This document shows positions 52,279 to 62,480 of a stretch of 64,000 nucleotides of DNA, in pieces (the first letter of the stretch is position 1; every line of letters begins with the position of its first letter). The notes beneath the pieces are model-generated. The model was not told the DNA's origin, did not search any database, and saw only the letters and a program-made list of their open reading frames with translations. Origin of the DNA: Salinibacterium sp. (GTDB lineage Bacteria; Actinomycetota; Actinomycetes; Actinomycetales; Microbacteriaceae); assembly GCA_019638845.1 (NCBI GenBank), contig JAHBSZ010000001.1, forward strand, positions 682,001 to 746,000. The letters run 5' to 3'. The translations under genes were made by a program, and so were the position numbers.

Positions 52279-52515
52279 GTGGACACCGACCGGTATGACA
52301 TTCGCCTCGAGGGGCAGCTTGATCCGAGATGGAGTGACTGGTTCGAGGGATTCGCCCTTACCCACAACAGCGATGGAACCACCACCCTCACCGGCCCCAT
52401 CACCGATCAGGCCGCACTCCACGGACTGCTTCGACGCATCAGCGATCTCGGCGTCGTCTTGATCTCGGTGAACAACCTTTCTCAACCTCAGAACCCAAGG
52501 AGTACACAGCAATGA
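52279..52515 (+). CDS. Small conserved hypothetical protein
   Basis: A 78-residue protein from GTG 52279. Sequence DIRLEGQLDPRWSDWFEGFA, then TTTLTGPITDQAALHGLLRR and SDLGVVLISVN. This pattern occurs in many actinobacterial operons with LuxR-type or oxidoreductase genes; function unknown. It overlaps the next gene by 4 bases. Confidence 0.72.
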   Translation: MDTDRYDIRLEGQLDPRWSDWFEGFALTHNSDGTTTLTGPITDQAALHGLLRRISDLGVVLISVNNLSQPQNPRSTQQ

Positions 52516-53210
52516 CAACGTCACCCGCCAGGACCCCGGCCCGCACAAGCCCGCGAGGGCAGTGGCTAGCGCCGGCAGGGCTGATCCTGCTCAGCCTCAT
52601 TCCGCTACTCGCCGGAGCGGCGCGGCTCACCGAGCTGACCGGTGGTGCCGTGGTCACCCCCGCCAACGCGAGATTCGTAGAGTCCCCGATCCCGGTCGTG
52701 ATCCATATCGTCAGCGTCACAGTCTTCAGCCTGCTCGGTGCCTTCCAGTTCGTTCCGGCGCTACGGCGCCGCAGTGGTTGGCACCGGGGCGCCGGCCGAG
52801 TCCTCATCCCGGCCGGCGCGCTCACCGCGCTCTCCGGAATGTGGATGGCCGTCTTCTACCCGCACCCGGTCGGCGATGGCGTCGCCCTGTCACTTCTTCG
52901 ATTGCTTTTCGGTGCCGTCATGCTGGTCAGTCTCGCGTATGCGATTCGAGCGATCATCCGCCGAAAGTTCGCGGAACACGGCGCGTGGATGACGCGGGCC
53001 TACGCGATCGCGATGGGTGCAGGCACGCAGGCCATCGTGCTCATCCCCGGCTCCATCATCTTCGGCTCGCACGACGAGCTCTCGCGAACCGTGCTGATGG
53101 GTGCGGCGTGGGTGATCAACCTCGCCATCGCGGAACTGGTTATCCGCGGCCGGGCTCGGCGCCGACGTCGCCAGACCACCACCCGGCGCGCGACCCTGGT
53201 GCTCTCGTGA
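52512..53210 (+). CDS. DUF2306-type membrane protein
   Basis: A 232-residue membrane protein with about six TM segments. A central RRRSGWHRGAGRVLIPAGAL and GMWMAVFYPHPVGDG and a later RRKFAEHGAWMTRAYAIAMG carry the His-x-GR and His-x2-WM elements typical of DUF2306, where His residues may bind heme. Coupled to neighbours by 4-base overlaps on both sides. Confidence 0.77.
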   Translation: MTTSPARTPARTSPRGQWLAPAGLILLSLIPLLAGAARLTELTGGAVVTPANARFVESPIPVVIHIVSVTVFSLLGAFQFVPALRRRSGWHRGAGRVLIPAGALTALSGMWMAVFYPHPVGDGVALSLLRLLFGAVMLVSLAYAIRAIIRRKFAEHGAWMTRAYAIAMGAGTQAIVLIPGSIIFGSHDELSRTVLMGAAWVINLAIAELVIRGRARRRRRQTTTRRATLVLS

Positions 53211-54208
53211 GGGCGGCGATCTACCGTCGATTCGGGCCGCCAGAGGTGGTCGGAATTGAGGAAGTTCCCACCCCCTCCCCCGGCCGCGACGAGGTACTCA
53301 TCCGGGTGTGCGCGAGCACCGTGAGCGCCGCCGACTACCGGGCGCGAACCCGCATCGTGCCATCGGGGCTTGCAGTTCCTGTTGCCTTAGCGCTCGGCGT
53401 GTTCCGGCCCCGGCGCAGCATCCTCGGCATGGATGTCGCTGGTGTGGTTGAGGCCGTGGGCGCAGATGTCACGACGTTTGCTCCCGGAGACGAAATAGTG
53501 GCAATGCTCGGCGCCAGATTTGGCGGCCACGCACAGTACGTGTGCATCCCTGCGAGCGGCGCCATCACGGCGAAACCTGACAACATGACCTTCGCCGAGG
53601 CGGTGGCTCTCGTGTTCGGTGGGGTCACCGCGCAAGCGTTCCTCGACCGCGCATCGGTCGGGCCGGGCGCGAGAGTTCTCGTGAACGGTGCCTCGGGTGC
53701 AGTAGGCACCGCAGCGATTCAACTCGCCACAGTGCGGGGCGCCCATGTCACTGCTGTGTGCAGCAGCGCCAATCATGACCTCGTTACCACGCTCGGGGCG
53801 GATGAGGTCATCGACTACGCAGTTGCTGATTTCACCCAAGAGGCACGTTGTGACGTCATCATGGATTGCGTCGGGAACGCGCCTTTCCGGCGGGTGGAGG
53901 GCGCGCTCAACGACGGTGGTGCACTCCTTCTCGTGGTCGCCGACCTCAAGGCGATCCTTGGAGCATCGCGGGCGTCGCGCACGAGCGGGAAAGTCGTCAC
54001 CGCACAGGAAGTCGTCTATACGGCTGAAGCGCTGAGCCGTCTCGTCCTCCTCGCCGAGGCCGGCAAATTCAGACCCGTCATCGATCGCCGGTACGACTTC
54101 GCCGACATCGTCGACGCACACCGCTACGTCGACACCGGCCGCAAAAAGGGCAGCGTCGTGCTCGATATCCCCTCCCCCACTTCATCTTCCCAAGAAGGAC
54201 CGCAATGA
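53207..54208 (+). CDS. NAD(P)H quinone-oxidoreductase-like MDR dehydrogenase
   Basis: From GTG 53207 (GTGA overlap with the previous gene), 333 residues of a zinc-free medium-chain dehydrogenase: MRAAIYRRFGPPEVVGIEEV, ILGMDVAGVVEAVGADVTTF, PGDEIVAMLGARFGGHAQYV, and the NADP-binding VLVNGASGAVGTAAIQLATV. DVIMDCVGNAPFRRVEGALN and GRKKGSVVLDI complete the fold. The catalytic-zinc Cys/His set is absent, fitting a quinone or enoyl reductase. Substrate unknown. Confidence 0.87.
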   Translation: MRAAIYRRFGPPEVVGIEEVPTPSPGRDEVLIRVCASTVSAADYRARTRIVPSGLAVPVALALGVFRPRRSILGMDVAGVVEAVGADVTTFAPGDEIVAMLGARFGGHAQYVCIPASGAITAKPDNMTFAEAVALVFGGVTAQAFLDRASVGPGARVLVNGASGAVGTAAIQLATVRGAHVTAVCSSANHDLVTTLGADEVIDYAVADFTQEARCDVIMDCVGNAPFRRVEGALNDGGALLLVVADLKAILGASRASRTSGKVVTAQEVVYTAEALSRLVLLAEAGKFRPVIDRRYDFADIVDAHRYVDTGRKKGSVVLDIPSPTSSSQEGPQ

Positions 54209-54879
54209 CAAGCTCGAGCACGCCCACCCTGTCCCCGCTGCACCTGACCGGTGAGCTCGACGCTCACCTCTCGCGATGGCTCTGGCTGGTGAAGATGTTC
54301 CTCGCCATTCCGCACTTCATCGTTCTTGCCATCCTGTGGACAGCCTTCGTGTTCACCACGATCGGCGCGGGGGTCGCGATCCTCGTCACCGGTCGCTACC
54401 CGCGGGCACTGTTCGACTTCAACGTCGGCGTGGTGCGGTGGAATTGGCGAGTCGGCTTCTATGTCTGGGCGGCTCTGGCCACGGATCAGTATCCGCCGTT
54501 CACACTGGCCCGCACCGGGCATCCGGCCGAAATCGACGTCGACTACCCGGACAGGCTCTCGCGAGGTCTCGTGCTCGTGAAATGGCTGCTCGCCATTCCC
54601 CATCTGGTCATCGTCGCACTCACCCTCGCCGACCTCGTGATCTACCCGTGGGCAACCGGCGCCTATTCGATTCTCAACCTGCTCGTCGTGATCGCCGGAG
54701 TGTTCCTGCTCATCACGGGTCGCTACCCGACAACGCTCTTCGACTTCCTTATGGGGATCAACCGATGGCTTTATCGAGTGCTCATCTATGTCGCGCTTAT
54801 GCGGGACGAGTACCCGCCGTTCCGTCTGGACGAGGGATCAGAGGTCGGTGAGATTCACCCGGCGACCCTCGGTGAGTGA
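54205..54879 (+). CDS. DUF4389 membrane protein
   Basis: A 224-residue protein with two repeated units: HLSRWLWLVKMFLAIPHFIV followed by a TM segment, ITGRYPRALFDFNVGVVRWN, and then RGLVLVKWLLAIPHLVIVAL with ITGRYPTTLFDFLMGINRWL. The doubled TGRYP-x-LFDF motif is the DUF4389 hallmark. Last gene of the operon. It overlaps the convergent oxidoreductase gene by 42 bases. Confidence 0.85.
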   Translation: MTSSSTPTLSPLHLTGELDAHLSRWLWLVKMFLAIPHFIVLAILWTAFVFTTIGAGVAILVTGRYPRALFDFNVGVVRWNWRVGFYVWAALATDQYPPFTLARTGHPAEIDVDYPDRLSRGLVLVKWLLAIPHLVIVALTLADLVIYPWATGAYSILNLLVVIAGVFLLITGRYPTTLFDFLMGINRWLYRVLIYVALMRDEYPPFRLDEGSEVGEIHPATLGE

Positions 54880-55833
54880 GCGCTTGATCCCGGCTTCGAA
54901 CTGCAGCTCGCGCAGGCCATCGGCGCCCGGGATCGGCGGGGCCTCACCGGTGCGCACCGTGTGGAGGTAGGCGTCGATCGATGCTCGGAAGGTGGCGCGG
55001 TAGCGATCCCACCTCGTCCCCTCGCTTGCGGGTGGGCTGAGAACCGGCTCGGGGCTGTCGTCGTCGAACACCTCGAGGTGACCACCAATATCGCTAAGCC
55101 TGACCCGCCCCCGTTCGAAGTCGATGGACAGGTCGAAAAGGGGATGCTGCCACGCCCGCCCTGCGGTCCCGAGAAGAGTGCCGACCGCGCCGGACTCGAG
55201 AGTAAACGCTGCGGCGATGTCAGGGGCGGTCATGCCCGCGCCGGTGAACTCCGTTTCGCCGGATGTCGCCGTCACCGCCCGGAACCCTCCGGTGAACCAT
55301 GCAATGAGGTCTATGCAATGACTCCAACAGGCGTAATGAGTGGTGGCACCGACTCTTGTCACAGCCCCAAAGGTCGCCGCGAGCTCACGCGCCCGCTGCA
55401 CGTGCTCGAAGTAGCGGTAGTTGAATATCATCGCCGTCTCGCATCCGGCGCTGTCCGCAGCAGCGAGCAAGGAACGCCCGTCGACGTAGTCCTGTTCCGT
55501 GACCCTCTCTTGACCGTTCGCCGCAACGAGCGGCTTCTCAAGAAAGAGCCGGGGCACCCCGAGGGCGATCAGGGATGACGCGACCGAATATCGCGCTTGC
55601 TCCGGGGTGAGCACGAAGGCGATGTCCGGATGCCACGCTGCGAGTGCGGCGTCCGTCGCAAGTGCGACGCCGCCGAAGGCTGCAGCGAGCTGCTCGGCAC
55701 GCTCCTCCGAGCGGCTGCTGAACCCGAGGTGGATGCTGGGATCGGCCGCAAGATGCGGGAGGTAAGCATCCCGGGCAACCCGACCGGCGCCGACTATCGC
55801 AATCTTCAGGTCACCGATAGTCATGTGACTCAT
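54838..55833 (-). CDS. Gfo/Idh/MocA-family oxidoreductase
   Basis: A 331-residue NAD(P)-dependent sugar oxidoreductase. The Rossmann start is KIAIVGAGRVARDAYLPHLA, the catalytic-lysine segment is RLFLEKPLVAANGQERVTEQ, with YRYFEHVQRARELAATFGAV after it. Near the C-terminus are PIPGADGLRELQFEAGIKRS and RVNLTDL. Starts at ATG 55833 or 55824. Divergent from the GMC oxidoreductase gene across a very short gap, so both may serve one sugar or polyol pathway; substrate unknown. Confidence 0.85.
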   Translation of the reverse strand: MSHMTIGDLKIAIVGAGRVARDAYLPHLAADPSIHLGFSSRSEERAEQLAAAFGGVALATDAALAAWHPDIAFVLTPEQARYSVASSLIALGVPRLFLEKPLVAANGQERVTEQDYVDGRSLLAAADSAGCETAMIFNYRYFEHVQRARELAATFGAVTRVGATTHYACWSHCIDLIAWFTGGFRAVTATSGETEFTGAGMTAPDIAAAFTLESGAVGTLLGTAGRAWQHPLFDLSIDFERGRVRLSDIGGHLEVFDDDSPEPVLSPPASEGTRWDRYRATFRASIDAYLHTVRTGEAPPIPGADGLRELQFEAGIKRSLTEGRRVNLTDL

Positions 55834-55894
55834 CGTGCCGCACCGCTGCGGCGTCTGCCACCGTTATAGTCGGCACGACGTGAAGGAGCGGATA

Positions 55895-57961
55895 TTGTCA
55901 GGCGAGGCTTTTCCCGGTGGACAACTCGATGCCCATGACCTGGCCCGCATCGCAGCGCTGTTCGAGACGATCATTCCGGAAGACAGCTCGCCGGGAGGCT
56001 GGTCGGGCGGGGGCGAGCGCCTTCTCGAGGAACACCTCGACGGTTTTCTCGTCCACCAGGTGCCGCACCTTCTCGAGGCCCTGACTGCGGTCGACGAACT
56101 CGCCCACGCAGCCGAAGGCGTGGGATTCCTTGAGTTGCCACCCTCCGGTCGCACTCGTGCCGTCGAGGCTGCCCGCGAGCGATCCGACCACCCCGAATGG
56201 CTCGTCGCGATCGACGCGTGCATCGAACTCGCTCACCTAGCGTTCTATGCCGGCACCTCTCGCCCGGCAGGCTGGGCCGATGTCGGATTCGAACCGGTTC
56301 CAGCGGGGACAACTGTTGTCGATCCCGAACCGCTCACGGGCATCCCGCTCTCCCAGTTGAGCGCAGAGTATGACGTCATCGTTGTCGGTGCCGGAGGCGG
56401 CGGCGGGGTTGCGGCGTCGGAGCTCGCGGCTCGGGGCAAGAAAGTTCTGCTTGTCGAGCGATCGCGTCCGTTCCGCAATTCGGAGTTGCGCGGCAACCAC
56501 CTTCAAGGCAAACGGTTGGCGCTGTTCGATGTGACCGCCGGGCCCGGGCAGGGAAGCCCCCGAGTTCTGGAGCGCGCCGACGGAAGCACCGAACTGCTTC
56601 GGGGGGATGGTGCCGGAAACGACTACGGGTTGGTGGCGATGGCGCTCGGCGGCGGCACGCGTGTGTGGCAGGGAATGTCGTGGCGATTCGTCGCTGAAGA
56701 CTTCGCTATGGCATCGACCTACGGAGCCCCCGACGGAAGCACTCTCGTCGATTGGCCGTTCGGCTACGACGAACTTGAGCCGTATTACGAGCGCGTCGAA
56801 TGGGAGCTCGGGGTCTCCGGCGACTCGACAGCTTCTGCCGGCACGCGAGCGCCACGGAAGCGAGACCTGCCGATGCCCGCGCTGCGAGACAACGGACTAC
56901 GCAACCACTACCGAGCCGCCGCCGAGACTCTGGGATGGGAGACGTCGCCGGTTCCGTCCGCGATCAACAGCGTGCCCCGCGACGGGCGTGCCGCGTGCGT
57001 CGGATGCGCGCAATGCCTGGGCCACGCCTGCCCGGTGGACGCGAAGAACGGCACTCACAACACCTTCATCCCGCGGGCGATCGCGAGCGGAAACTGCGAC
57101 CTGCTCATGAGCGCGCAGGTTGTCTCGATCCTGCACGATGGCGGCACGGCATCCGGGGTACGCCTCGTCGTCGTGGGTGACGACGATGCGGTGACGGAGC
57201 GCACGGTGCGAGCCGGAACCGTTGTCGTCTCGGCGGGAGCCATGGAGACTCCGCGCCTTCTGCTGGCCTCCGGGTTGGGCAACGAGTGGGTAGGTCGCAA
57301 TCACCACACCCACGCGGGAGCAACCGCAACGACGTTGGCGGCGCCGATCCGAAAGGCGCACATCGGGCCCAACCACTCCATCTCGACACTCGAATTCGTT
57401 CACCGCCGGGGAGCCCCGTGGGGCGGGGGCATCATCTTCGACCTACCGGCCATCCTGCCCGGGGCGAAGGCAGCCCTCGGTCGGCACGTTGCGCCCTTCG
57501 GTTCAGCCCACAAACAGTGGATGCGGGACTCGCCCAATCCGCTGGGCGCCATGTCCACCCTTCAAGAGATCCCCCACGAACGTTCCCGAGTGTCGATCGA
57601 TGGGAGCGTGAAAGATAGGTTCGGGATGCCCGTCGCGCGACTTCGTGGCGAATCACACCCGGCGACGGCCGAAGCGGCCGAGTTCATGCGCGCGAGATGC
57701 GTCGAATGGGTAGCTGCGCTCGGCGGCGAGGACATCGAGTCGAGTTCCTTTCCTGCCGGGACGAGGGGCGGCGAGCACTCGGCGGGAACTGCCCGGATGG
57801 GCAACGATCCGGCGACATCAGCGTGCGACTCTCGCGGCCTGTTGCACGGCACTTCGAACGTCTACATCGCTGACGCCTCCCTGCACCCGACCAACGGCGG
57901 GTTCAACCCGGCGCTCACGGTGATGGCCTGCGCGCTGCGCGTCGCCGCCCTCCTGAACTGA
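55895..57961 (+). CDS. GMC oxidoreductase with fused gluconate-dehydrogenase subunit-3-like domain
   Basis: Started at TTG 55895 (AAGGAG six bases upstream), 688 residues. Residues about 10-120 (DLARIAALFETIIPEDSSPG, RLLEEHLDGFLVHQVPHLLE) resemble the gamma subunit of gluconate 2-dehydrogenase. The GMC flavoprotein follows: EYDVIVVGAGGGGGVAASEL (FAD), VLLVERSR, MALGGGTRVWQGMSWRFVAE, a Cys-rich AACVGCAQCLGHACPVDAKN, and the C-terminal GGEHSAGTARMGNDPATSAC and DASLHPTNGGFNPALTVMA with the active His and Asn. A sugar or alcohol dehydrogenase is likely. No cytochrome subunit is adjacent. Confidence 0.82.
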   Translation: MSGEAFPGGQLDAHDLARIAALFETIIPEDSSPGGWSGGGERLLEEHLDGFLVHQVPHLLEALTAVDELAHAAEGVGFLELPPSGRTRAVEAARERSDHPEWLVAIDACIELAHLAFYAGTSRPAGWADVGFEPVPAGTTVVDPEPLTGIPLSQLSAEYDVIVVGAGGGGGVAASELAARGKKVLLVERSRPFRNSELRGNHLQGKRLALFDVTAGPGQGSPRVLERADGSTELLRGDGAGNDYGLVAMALGGGTRVWQGMSWRFVAEDFAMASTYGAPDGSTLVDWPFGYDELEPYYERVEWELGVSGDSTASAGTRAPRKRDLPMPALRDNGLRNHYRAAAETLGWETSPVPSAINSVPRDGRAACVGCAQCLGHACPVDAKNGTHNTFIPRAIASGNCDLLMSAQVVSILHDGGTASGVRLVVVGDDDAVTERTVRAGTVVVSAGAMETPRLLLASGLGNEWVGRNHHTHAGATATTLAAPIRKAHIGPNHSISTLEFVHRRGAPWGGGIIFDLPAILPGAKAALGRHVAPFGSAHKQWMRDSPNPLGAMSTLQEIPHERSRVSIDGSVKDRFGMPVARLRGESHPATAEAAEFMRARCVEWVAALGGEDIESSSFPAGTRGGEHSAGTARMGNDPATSACDSRGLLHGTSNVYIADASLHPTNGGFNPALTVMACALRVAALLN

Positions 57962-57985
57962 ACCCGCCCGGCTCAACCCGGTCGG

Positions 57986-58492
57986 CTAGCTCCGGTGCGG
58001 GAGCGTCCAACCCGGCCGCACGAAGTGGCAGGTGTATCCATTCGGACGCTTCTGGAGGTAGTCCTGATGCTCCTCCTCTGCCTCCCAGAACGGACCGGCG
58101 GCCGTCACCTCGGTGACGACCTTGCCCGGCCATAGCCCGGACGCGTCGACATCGGCGATGGTGTCGAGGGCGACGCTCTTCTGCTCGTCGTTCTCGTAGA
58201 AGATCGCCGACCGGTAACTCGATCCAACATCGTTGCCTTGGCGATCCTTGGTCGATGGGTCGTGGATCTGGAAGAAGAACTCGAGGATGTCCCGGTACGA
58301 GATCACGGACGGATCGAACACGACCTCGACCGCCTCAGCGTGCCCAGCGTGGTTGTAGTAAGTGGCGTTGGCCACGTCGCCGCCCGAATAGCCGACGCGC
58401 GTGGAGACGATACCCGGGCGCTTGCGCAGTAGCTCCTGCGCTCCCCAAAAACATCCGCCGGCGAGAATCGCGGTCTCCGTTGTGGTGGTCAT
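57986..58492 (-). CDS. msrA: Methionine-S-sulfoxide reductase MsrA
   Basis: A 168-residue MsrA. The catalytic motif [18 protein letters not shown] is at the N-terminus, followed by [60 protein letters not shown] and [20 protein letters not shown]. It reduces the S-epimer of methionine sulfoxide, complementing MsrB encoded at 35458. Transcribed alone. Confidence 0.95.
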   Translation of the reverse strand: MTTTTETAILAGGCFWGAQELLRKRPGIVSTRVGYSGGDVANATYYNHAGHAEAVEVVFDPSVISYRDILEFFFQIHDPSTKDRQGNDVGSSYRSAIFYENDEQKSVALDTIADVDASGLWPGKVVTEVTAAGPFWEAEEEHQDYLQKRPNGYTCHFVRPGWTLPHRS

Positions 58493-58617
58493 GGTGATCT
58501 TCCTTCCCTCAGCGCCGCTGGCTGCGGCGCGGGCTAACGGCCCACCCTAAGCAACACGGATGCCCGCCGATACGTTCCCGCTTGACGGCCACAATCTCGA
58601 ACCGCACCCGCGGAACG
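58493..58617. other. Gap between msrA and the DsbA-like gene
   Basis: No gene. GC-rich sequence with the short inverted repeat CGCCGCTGGCTGCGGCG near 58513 that could be a terminator of the DsbA-like gene transcript. Confidence 0.3.
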
Positions 58618-59538
58618 CTACGGGGTTGCGGAAGGGGTCGGCGTCGGGGTTGGGGTCGACTTCTCGTTGAAGGTGGAGCCGGCGGCCTGGATGACGAAGG
58701 CCTGGAACGATGCGAGATCACTCACCGAACCCTCGTACTTGACGCCGTTGACGATGATCGTCGGCGTGCCCGTGACCTTGTCCACGTTTGAGTTCGGGAT
58801 CGGGCCGTTGAGAGCGCGAGCCGTCGAATCCGCAACCCACTTCTTGAACTCCTGGTTCTTGATGCAGCTGGCCACCTTGTCGGGACTATCGACTCCGGCC
58901 TGACTGGTCAGAGCCACGAGCTCGTCGTCAGTGAGACCAGGAGTGTTCTCCCCCGGCTGGTTCGCGAAGAGCAAGTTGTGGAAGTCGAAGAAATGATTGG
59001 GCGAGTAGTTCGCTACACACGCCGCGGCATTCGTCGCGCGCGTTGAGTATTTGGTGCCCTGAGCCAAGCGATCGAGAATCGCAATGGGGTGGATCTCGAC
59101 AGTGGTCTTGCCGTTCTCGAGCAGGCTCGTGATGTATTCGCCGTTGGTCGCCTCGAACTGTCCGCAAATCGGGCACAGGTAGTCGACGTACATCTGGATG
59201 TCGAGGGTCCCAGCGGCCTCGTCGCGAATGTTAGCGACCGGCTCGTCGCCAGACTTGAGCGCGGGAGTCTCGGTGGCGATTGCCCCCTGGTTGAGCTGGA
59301 TACCGTCACTGGCCATGTTCTTGGGCCCGGGGCCGGTGGGCCCGACGGAATTCATCAGGACGACGGCGACGATAGCCACGATAGCCACGAGGGTGAGGAC
59401 GATGCTGCCCTGCAAGATGAAGCGCGTGCGGCGATCCTTCTTCCTCTGTTCTTCACGCAGAAGTCGGGCTTTTTCTCGTGCGGCTTCACGCCTCTCGTTC
59501 TTCGAGAGACGGCCGTCGCCGGGGATCCCGTTGCTCAC
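58618..59538 (-). CDS. DsbA-family membrane-anchored thiol oxidoreductase
   Basis: A 306-residue protein. A charged N-terminus (KNERREAAREKARLLREEQR) is followed by a TM helix (about 40-62) and an extracytoplasmic thioredoxin-fold domain with the active site YVDYLCPICGQFEATNGEYI (CPIC). A cis-Pro region (VDKVTGTPTIIVNGVKYEG) follows, and the C-terminus is a Thr-Pro repeat ([13 protein letters not shown]). Likely a protein disulfide oxidoreductase or isomerase of the cell envelope. Confidence 0.87.
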   Translation of the reverse strand: MSNGIPGDGRLSKNERREAAREKARLLREEQRKKDRRTRFILQGSIVLTLVAIVAIVAVVLMNSVGPTGPGPKNMASDGIQLNQGAIATETPALKSGDEPVANIRDEAAGTLDIQMYVDYLCPICGQFEATNGEYITSLLENGKTTVEIHPIAILDRLAQGTKYSTRATNAAACVANYSPNHFFDFHNLLFANQPGENTPGLTDDELVALTSQAGVDSPDKVASCIKNQEFKKWVADSTARALNGPIPNSNVDKVTGTPTIIVNGVKYEGSVSDLASFQAFVIQAAGSTFNEKSTPTPTPTPSATP

Positions 59539-59720
59539 TCAGTCCTCATTACTGTTCGATTACAGGGTGCGGGCGCCGAGAGGGCGCCTGTCGAATTGTA
59601 CGAGCGATGTCTGGGAATTGCCCAACCCTGACATAATCAATGTCGGTGGTCTTCGATCACCACATCCATTCACTACGGATCGTCCGGCACGTACCTGCCG
59701 GTGAAGGAGCATTAATAGTC
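59539..59720. promoter_or_regulatory. Promoter region of the ABC ATPase gene
   Basis: A 182-bp region with a hairpin GCGGGCGCC/GGGCGCC near 59570 and a -10-like CATAAT near 59632. GGAG lies 11 bases upstream of the ATG 59721. Confidence 0.35.
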
Positions 59721-60821
<1,101 letters not shown>

Positions 60822-60835
60822 CCGCCAAGTCTGGT

Positions 60836-60876
60836 CGAGCCTGTCGAGATCTCCCCGCGAGGTCTCGACAGGCTCG
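60836..60876. repeat. REP-like hairpin between the ABC ATPase and DUF4032 genes
   Basis: CGAGCCTGTCGAGA (60836-60849) and its exact complement TCTCGACAGGCTCG (60863-60876) flank a 13-base loop. This sequence type is a dispersed intergenic repeat in Microbacteriaceae genomes as I recall. Only one copy is in this window, so the repeat status rests on that recollection. It may also terminate transcription. Confidence 0.5.
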
Positions 60877-60900
60877 CCCTACTTAACCGAGGGACATTCC

Positions 60901-62178
60901 ATGAGCGGATCACTCAACATCACGGCTGCCACCGTCGACCCGGCACTCCTCGACCTTCCGTGGAGCCTCCCGCTCGAGACCTGGCCGGAGGAGACGATCG
61001 CGGCGCTCCCCAAGGGCATTTCGCGACACCTCGTGCGCTTCGTCAACCTCAGCGAATACGTCGTTGCCATCAAGGAAACCTCGGCAGAGCTAGCTCGCCG
61101 CGAATACGACATGCTGCGCAGGCTCCAGCGTCTCGACATCCCTTGCGTCGATCCGGTCGCCGTCATCACCAACCGCACAACGGATGCGGGCGAACCGCTG
61201 GAGTCCGTGCTCGTCACCAGGCACCTCCGCTTCTCCTTGCCCTACCGAGCGATCTACTCGCAGAGCCTGCGACCCGAAACAGCGACCAGACTTGTCGATG
61301 CGCTCGCCGTCCTGCTCGTCCGACTCCACATTGTCGGCTTCTTCTGGGGGGATGTCTCGCTCTCGAACACGCTCTTCCGACGAGATGCCGGGGCCTTCGC
61401 GGCGTATCTCGTGGACGCGGAAACCGGGCAGCTCTACGACGGGCTATCGAATGGCCAGCGGGAGAACGATCTCGAGATCGCCCGTATCAATATCGCCGGG
61501 GAACTGCTCGACTTGCAGGCCGGTGGCCGCCTCGCCGATGACATCGACCCGGTCGATATCAGTAACGGCATCGTCGCCCAATACCGAACGCTCTGGAAAG
61601 AACTCACCGGTTCCGAAGAGTTCGACCAGTCAGAGCGCTGGCGCATCAACCAACGCGTGGAGCGCCTCAATGACCTCGGATTCGACATCGAGGAACTGGC
61701 AATCAAGACCGACGATGCCGGAACGACCGTGCGCATCCAACCGAAGGTGGTTGACGCCGGCCACCACTCACGCCGGTTGCTGCGGTTGACGGGACTCGAC
61801 GCGCAGGAGAACCAAGCGAGGCGTCTCCTCAACGATTTGGACTCCTATCGCGCCGCCTTCGATAAGCAAGACATGGATGAAGAGGTCGTAGCCCACGAGT
61901 GGGCCGCGCGAGTGTTCGAGCCGGTCATCCGTGCAATCCCGAAAGACCTCAAGGGCAAGCTCGAGCCTGCGGAGATCTTCCACCAATTGCTCGACCACCG
62001 CTGGTACCTGTCGCAGAACGAGGCACGAGACATTCCCCTCGCGGAGGCGGTGTCGAGCTATATCGACACCGTGTTGCGCCACCGCCGCGACGAGGCCACG
62101 ATCATCGACCCACCCACGGGCACCTTCACGCAACCGGTGCCCGTCACCGACGAAGACGATTGGCGCAGTAAAGTCTGA
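60901..62178 (+). CDS. DUF4032 protein (kinase-like fold)
   Basis: A 425-residue protein with GAGGGA six bases before ATG 60901. The N-terminal part resembles an aminoglycoside/lipopolysaccharide-kinase fold: RHLVRFVNLSEYVVAIKETS, RREYDMLRRLQRLDIPCVDP, VDALAVLLVRLHIVGFFWGD, VSLSNTLFRRDAGAFAAYLV (catalytic-loop-like WGDVSLSNTL) and DAETGQLY. The C-terminal half is specific to DUF4032. A kinase role is inferred from the fold only. Confidence 0.8.
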   Translation: MSGSLNITAATVDPALLDLPWSLPLETWPEETIAALPKGISRHLVRFVNLSEYVVAIKETSAELARREYDMLRRLQRLDIPCVDPVAVITNRTTDAGEPLESVLVTRHLRFSLPYRAIYSQSLRPETATRLVDALAVLLVRLHIVGFFWGDVSLSNTLFRRDAGAFAAYLVDAETGQLYDGLSNGQRENDLEIARINIAGELLDLQAGGRLADDIDPVDISNGIVAQYRTLWKELTGSEEFDQSERWRINQRVERLNDLGFDIEELAIKTDDAGTTVRIQPKVVDAGHHSRRLLRLTGLDAQENQARRLLNDLDSYRAAFDKQDMDEEVVAHEWAARVFEPVIRAIPKDLKGKLEPAEIFHQLLDHRWYLSQNEARDIPLAEAVSSYIDTVLRHRRDEATIIDPPTGTFTQPVPVTDEDDWRSKV

Positions 62179-62180
62179 GC

Positions 62181-62480
62181 ATGATCCGTCACATCGTGCT
62201 CTTCACTCTCACCGCGACCTCCGATACTGAGCGCGCCGCCGACATCTCCGGCATGCAGGAACGTCTCGGCGCTCTGGTTGGTGTGATCCCCGGCCTGAAG
62301 GCGGTCACGCTCAAGCCCGATCTCGGGCTCATCGAGGGGCACTGGGATGTCGCACTCGTCTCGGAGCACGACGACAACGCCGCGCTTGAGGCCTATCAGG
62401 CACACCCCGCCCACCTCGAGGCCGGTGCCTTCATCCGCTCGGTGACCGCCGACCGGGCCACCGTCGACTACGAGCTGTAG
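62181..62480 (+). CDS. Dabb (stress-responsive alpha/beta barrel) protein
   Basis: A 99-residue protein starting MIRHIVLFTLTATSDTERAA, then LGALVGVIPGLKAVTLKPDL, HWDVALVSEHDDNAALEAYQ and AHPAHLEAGAFIRSV, all typical of the dimeric Dabb fold. Two bases after DUF4032, so co-transcribed. Function not defined. Confidence 0.85.
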   Translation: MIRHIVLFTLTATSDTERAADISGMQERLGALVGVIPGLKAVTLKPDLGLIEGHWDVALVSEHDDNAALEAYQAHPAHLEAGAFIRSVTADRATVDYEL

